A stretch of 64,000 bases of DNA from Amyelois transitella (lineage: Eukaryota > Arthropoda > Insecta > Lepidoptera > Pyralidae). Below, piece by piece: positions 59,423 to 64,000 of this stretch; the stretch's first letter is position 1; each line of letters starts with the position of its first letter. The stretch lies in contig NC_083524.1 in NCBI RefSeq assembly GCF_032362555.1, positions 3,954,001 through 4,018,000 of the forward strand, read 5' to 3'. The position numbers and the translations under genes are program-made. The notes below the pieces were generated by a model. It had not been told where the DNA came from. It did no database searches and saw only the letters and a program-made list of their open reading frames with translations.

Positions 59423-59517
59423 CCGAAATAATTTCCTTTCCCGCATTTCGGGAAACCTTTCTTAAGTGCATCCCTCGACAACATAAAGAGCTCTTTATGT
59501 GCACTTAAGAAAGGTTT
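59423..59517. repeat. Two adjacent inverted repeats
   Basis: First pair: CCCGAAAT/ATTTCGGG (59423-59452). Second: AAACCTTTCTTAAGTGC pairs with GCACTTAAGAAAGGTTT (59453-59517), enclosing ACATAAAGAG/CTCTTTATGT, with a 10-base bulge TCCCTCGACA in one arm only. Probably a hairpin transposon remnant. Confidence 0.7.
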
Positions 59518-59899
59518 GTCTTTGGAAAAACTCTGGGACCTGAACTGAAGAAAAGTCCCATAGATTGTGAGTTGTCTGTCAGTCAGTCATTCAATGATGG
59601 AATATCCTCTCTTTTAAATCAGTTCTGTAATAATTCAACTAAACGGATCTGGCGACACTTTTAAGTTCAATTATCATTTGTCCTCAACCTAATCAATTCA
59701 GGGCGACCATAAAGACGGGAAGGGCCCTCATTGTACCATGGTCGTCTATGGTCTATGAGCTATGGTCGATTTGAGCATTTGACCCAGCCTCGCTCTATAC
59801 TTGGCCCCGATTGAGCGAGCCAATGCGAATTCAATTACGCGATCTAAATAGCGGCTACGGTCAGCGACGATGCGAAATTGCGAATGTAATCCTTAATTA

Positions 59900-59980
59900 A
59901 AAACATATACAAATAATCGCATCTTTATCCCTTACGGGGCAGACAGAGCCAAAAGTCTCGAAAGAACTGTTAGGCCCCGT
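59900..59980 (-). repeat. Family-A fragment
   Basis: ATCCCTTACGGGGCAGACAG and AAAGTCTCGAAAGAACTG only. Confidence 0.55.
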
Positions 59981-60101
59981 TTACCCCGAGCCTGGTACAC
60001 ACTTATCTATTAAAATTCCCACGGGAAGAGAAAAATGAGAATTTAGTTAAGTCCCTTTCGGTAAAAATAAAATAAAGAAATGTATACGGAACAAATTACA
60101 C

Positions 60102-60102
<1 letters not shown>

Positions 60103-60150
<48 letters not shown>

Positions 60151-60168
60151 TATATATATATATATACT
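60103..60168. repeat. TA dinucleotide microsatellite
   Basis: About 66 bases of alternating TA interrupted once by AGA. It follows ACAAATTACACAGA, the antisense end of the SINE, so it may have grown from the SINE tail. Confidence 0.9.
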
Positions 60169-60508
60169 CCACCTATCAATCCTTAAACATTTTTTATATT
60201 GTCTTCAAATAGATGTTAAAAGTTAATCAATGTCATAAACTAGCTACAGGTTCTTTGTTAGTAAAAGCGTATGTTTATACTGCATAGTTGAAAAGACAAT
60301 AAAAAATTAACAGCATTAATTAACCTCATTACTGGAGTGGTTCTCAAGTACCACTCGAGTGCATGTTTATTGCACTTGTAATTATTTTGGCGTATGCAGA
60401 TAATTACGAGAAGGCTTTGCTTAGCTCAAGCACCGGTATCGTCATCTTAGTTTATCTAGATTGTAGATAAATGTTTAATTTTGTATTTATATTTAACTAG
60501 AACTTAAC

Positions 60509-60700
60509 TAGCCCGCGACATCGTCCGCGTGGACTCAAAAGTAGCCTACCTATATGTTATTCTGGGTCTTCAGCTACCTTAATACCAAATTTCATCGTAA
60601 TCGGTTCAGTAGTTTTTGCGTGAAAGAGTAACAAACATCCATACTGATATCCTGATACTGGTACTCACAAACTTTCGCATTTATACTATTAGTAGCATTT
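60509..60700 (+). repeat. Retroelement 3' end (CCCGCGACATCGTCCGCGTGG)
   Basis: Opens with the tail motif shared with 27558, 35614 and 36806, then AAATTTCATCGTAATCGGTT and TTTTTGCGTGAAAGAGTAAC, ending TTTCGCATTTATACTATTAG. The most complete copy of this family in the window. Confidence 0.75.
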
Positions 60701-60714
60701 AATTCATTACATTA

Positions 60715-60805
60715 TTAGGCCCATACAGCTGAACATTCAAGTCTTTTAAAAACTTTTGGCTCTGCTTACCCTACAAGAGATATTTATAGAAGTGATTTGT
60801 ATGTT
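60715..60805 (+). repeat. Family-A fragment
   Basis: GGCCCATACAGCTGAACATTC, TTTGGCTCTGCTTACCC and a decayed TTTGTATGTTT tail. Confidence 0.55.
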
Positions 60806-63236
60806 TTAATTTTGAATAGATATGCGCCTGGAATAAAATAATTCCGATAGATTTCGACTGAACGACGAGTATGACTGTTTTTCCTGATAATGACGTAGAA
60901 GCCAACTAAAGAATAAGAGGTTCTACAGAAATTGCCAGTGTCAGCAAGGTTCACGTAAAACTGCCACAGATTTTTTTGACCTTTAGACGTGACTTTAACG
61001 ACGACTGCCTAATTTAAGACTACGTAAGATTTAAGAAGACGAGGGCTGTATAAGTTAGTCTTGTGGCAGTGCGCATAGAAACACTTAAACAAAATACTTA
61101 ATCTGTGGCTTAGTATTAAGGTAATTCCCAAACAATAAAGGGTGCATAGAACTTGCAAGCGTGCAAGCATTTGCATTCCGTACAGGAGTGCCCCGGGCTA
61201 AATATAGTGCAGCAGCCCACTACACAAACGGAGCCACTCATGCGCACGTAGGACCGATAGCAAAAAAAATGTTATTGTTTTTTTATTTAGGTAAAACTGA
61301 ATAGTATTTACGACATAAATTATTTGAAAATTTAATGCATTTTTTTACAGAAAATTGCTATTCTTATACTTTAGGTATAAGAATAGTAATTTTTCTTTTT
61401 TTCTAATTATGACCAAAAGATTTGGAGACTGTTTTTGGTTTATCCTGTCTACTCTGCCTATGTAAAAGATAAAGACACTACTGCTACAAAAATATCTACG
61501 TAGGTATGAAAGTAATTTTTTATTTTTTTAACACATCGTTATAGTTCTATTTCTAAAATTTATGATTTTGCGGAAATATTTTACTCCATGATAAAACTTC
61601 TGTGCAAAACTGTGATTTCCTGACGTGGCAAGAACTGATTTCTGTGTGATTTGTCACCTTTAATTAATTAAATATATTATTTGCCAACCGTACACAAGAG
61701 CAGGATTTGACGCGTTAGCATTTAGCTTCTAATTGGATCCGTGTAAACATGTCTATCTTCAAAGGGGATGAAATGTCTTTCAGACACAGAAAGCGTTGGA
61801 AGACTATTATAACGATTAATTTTTTTTTTTTTAATGGTCTAGAATCCAGGAGGATTGGTTTCGATTCCCGGAATACAATAAAGATTTGTATTTATTTTGG
61901 AACGAGTCTTTTCTTTCATTTATGCAAATAAATAGGATATTATTATTTTATTTTTTATTTGACATATTTGTGCTAACTTTTGCTTGTACGCCTAATACGA
62001 GTATATTACTAACTCTTACCGTACCTACTGTTTATGTTTTATCAACATTCAATCTTTTCATGCAAGCTATTCTGGGTACACTTGACCTGACCGTTGGAAT
62101 ACATTTCCTTATTTCTCAGGTTTTAAATGACAGTATTTAGGATTATTTTGACTATGTTCATTGACTACCTAATTATAAGCTCGTTCGACTCGTAAGTCAT
62201 GAACCAATCTTTGGTTCTGCTTAAGACATACATTTAGTAAGTCTTGGTTAAAGTTGAACCCAATTTATTCTGTTCCGTTGGTTAAACTTACCTGAAGTAA
62301 GTCAGTGACCTTATATTTAAGGCCAGCTATTTCGAGATGTTGTTAAACAGTGCGTTATAACTTCTTAACTGTTCGCAAATCGTGTCGCGATTTGATAAAT
62401 AATAAATATATACATAAACATGTATATACGAGACAAATTACACAGATTGAGTTAGCCTGAACAGAGGCCGTCCAAATAGTATTACAACGTCGAAGTTGTG
62501 TGGATGTTCAGTTTAATTTAACAGTATACACCTTTGTTTTTGGTTCCGGAATGAGTTAGTTAACCTATGCTGCACCCACACCTGATTTTTTAATTTCACT
62601 AACCGAATAATTTCACTAAAAGAAAAAGTGTTCAAAACGGAATATAGGTAGGTTACCGTCATCTAAGTATTTGTTCTAGAAGAGCCGATCAAATTCTTGA
62701 CAATAATAAGAATGGCTAGGTTAGGCGATTTCCTTTGTATTTATATAACATACATGTATTAGATATAACATACATACAAATATACAAATTCCAATTCCAT
62801 AGCTCAAGTGTTTATCAACTCTGACAAAAACATAATGTAAGTATAGCATGAAATGCTTAACGTGAGGCAGTGTATGGTGACTCAATGCATTTCCTGCGGT
62901 AGCACACCTGCTAATGCTTCACTATAGTGTTTGGTATATAACGAGTATAATGTGCATCTATGTTGAAAGCCTTAATGGTCTTTTTATGCTATTAAATGTG
63001 TGGCGACATCTATACGCCACAAGACACAAAAATAAAAAATAAAACAAGAGACGCTATCAGTCAAAAACAGCGAAAAACCTAAATCGCGCAAGCAAAGATT
63101 TTCACGGATTGGAGCAATAACTCCGACAAAAACTAGCCTGGCGGAAGATCTTCCCTTTGGTGGCGGTCGAGCCCGAATCATTGCTCCCGCTACAAATGAA
63201 ATTAAAGTCTGACAACGAAAACCAAGGCATAAGTAT

Positions 63237-63312
63237 GTTGACGTGTGGTTTTCGGCACTTTATAATAGGACCACTCCGTCTCTTCCCCATGGAAAAAGCG
63301 ACTAAGGATAAT
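63237..63312 (+). repeat. Family-A 5' fragment
   Basis: GACGTGTGGTTTTCGGCAC, TAGGACCACTCCGTCTCTTC and CCCATGGAAAAAGCGACTAA; the rest is missing. Confidence 0.55.
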
Positions 63313-63766
63313 TTACATAAATACTTTACATTACTACTTATTACATCTATTTACAAAAAGTTTATTGGAAATTCCCACGAGATCAAAGCTCTGAGCAAAA
63401 GCTTATGAATAATAATAACGTGAGAAACTCGAACTAAATTGTTTTTGTTAACTGCACAAGAACTTACCTTTTCGAATAAAACCGAGTTAATTTTCAACTA
63501 GCGTACGTTCTAATTCCGTATGCAAGATATCAGTCAAAATCCTAATTAGTCCGTCGAGGAAATCCCGTGGGAAAACATTGCCCAATGTTTATAAAACAAG
63601 CTTAGATAACGAGGAACCGAGCTAAAACCGCGTCGGATACTGTTTGTGTTCGGCTCAAATGTCTTTGATTTGCTTTTACGAGTATTTTCATTGTGATGTT
63701 GCGAGGAAGATTATACTGAGGTGATTCGGGAAATTTCTGAGTACTCCAATAAATAGTTAACATTAG

Positions 63767-63976
63767 TACATACATACATACATAAAATCACGCCTCTTTC
63801 CCGGAGGGGTAGGCAGAGACTACCTCTTTCCACTTGCCACGATCTCTGCATATTTCCTTCGCTTCATCCACATTCATAACTGACATGCAGGCTCGGCGGT
63901 TTCGGGTACTTTTGACATTAGTAGTTTTAACATTAATAGTTTTGACAATAACACCATTATTTCTTAATTCCTCCAA
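63767..63976 (-). repeat. Family-B LINE 3' end with readable ORF2 C-terminus
   Basis: CATACATACATACATAAAAT, CCCGGAGGGGTAGGCAGAG. The reverse-strand frame gives STRNRRACMSVMNVDEAKEI then CRDRGKWKEVVSAYPSGKEA and a stop. One codon is missing relative to the 19259 copy (CMS against CMKR). Confidence 0.8.
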
Positions 63977-64000
63977 TCACATAAATGGTCTGAGGATTAC

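Larger units (their letters stand above)
56830..64000. other. Gene-poor right end of the window
   Basis: About 7 kb with no supported protein-coding exon. It contains LINE and SINE fragments, a TA microsatellite, hairpins near 59423-59517, and a family-B tail at the edge. The longer frames (61749-61931, 61886-62140) are AT-rich and lack splice or domain support. Confidence 0.55.

Noticed and set aside
61749-62140. Two overlapping plus-strand frames, one hydrophobic
   Set aside because: AT-rich translation with a homopolymer run (T12) inside; the end of the second overlaps a decayed family-B scrap (GGGTACACTTGACCTGACC).

Overview
The window looks like nuclear DNA from a moth or butterfly (Lepidoptera). 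It is AT-rich and intron-dense, full of 5'-truncated retroelements with CATA/TATG tails and tRNA-derived SINEs, and it carries a CAPA neuropeptide precursor whose periviscerokinins match the lepidopteran type (QLYAFPRV). No bacterial, viral, rRNA or CRISPR content was seen. All gene models were built by eye from GT/AG splice sites with codon phase checked across every junction; there is no transcript support.

Layout. 1-2.9 kb: intergenic, with retroelement scraps. 2.98-10.7 kb (+): CAPA neuropeptide gene with a TATA promoter, a likely 5' leader intron and four coding exons (154 aa). 13.7-16.9 kb (-): three-exon Ly-6/quiver-like GPI-anchored protein (147 aa, ten cysteines). 17-21.3 kb: intergenic. 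21.3-25.3 kb (+): ten-exon pickpocket-type DEG/ENaC channel (578 aa). 26.2-31.7 kb (+): seven-exon tektin-like sperm axoneme protein (431 aa); its first intron holds a foldback element with two 594-bp inverted arms. 33.5-34.3 kb (-): intronless protein with five C2H2-like fingers, divergent from TTC5 across a ~0.7 kb spacer with two perfect DRE (TATCGATA) motifs. 35.0-40.2 kb (+): TTC5/Strap (nine exons, 451 aa); a 136-bp minisatellite of about 8.6 copies begins at its stop codon. 43.3-47.0 kb (-) and 51.8-56.1 kb (-): two tandem torso-like (MACPF) paralogues (338 and about 340 aa). The second has two alternative versions of exon 5, both intact, both 135 nt, 25 of 45 residues identical. 56.1-56.7 kb (-): tRNA-Asp(GTC) and intron-containing tRNA-Leu(CAA). 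56.8-64 kb: intergenic with LINE/SINE pieces, a TA microsatellite and hairpins.

The genes are unrelated neighbours and do not form a pathway; the exception is the torso-like pair, which arose by local duplication. The signals most worth checking are the duplicated torso-like exon, the 42-bp AGATGGCG-bearing tandem array in an intron of the same gene, the foldback element with a short acidic reading frame in its loop, and the minisatellite fused to the end of TTC5. I did not find a clearly new multi-gene system.
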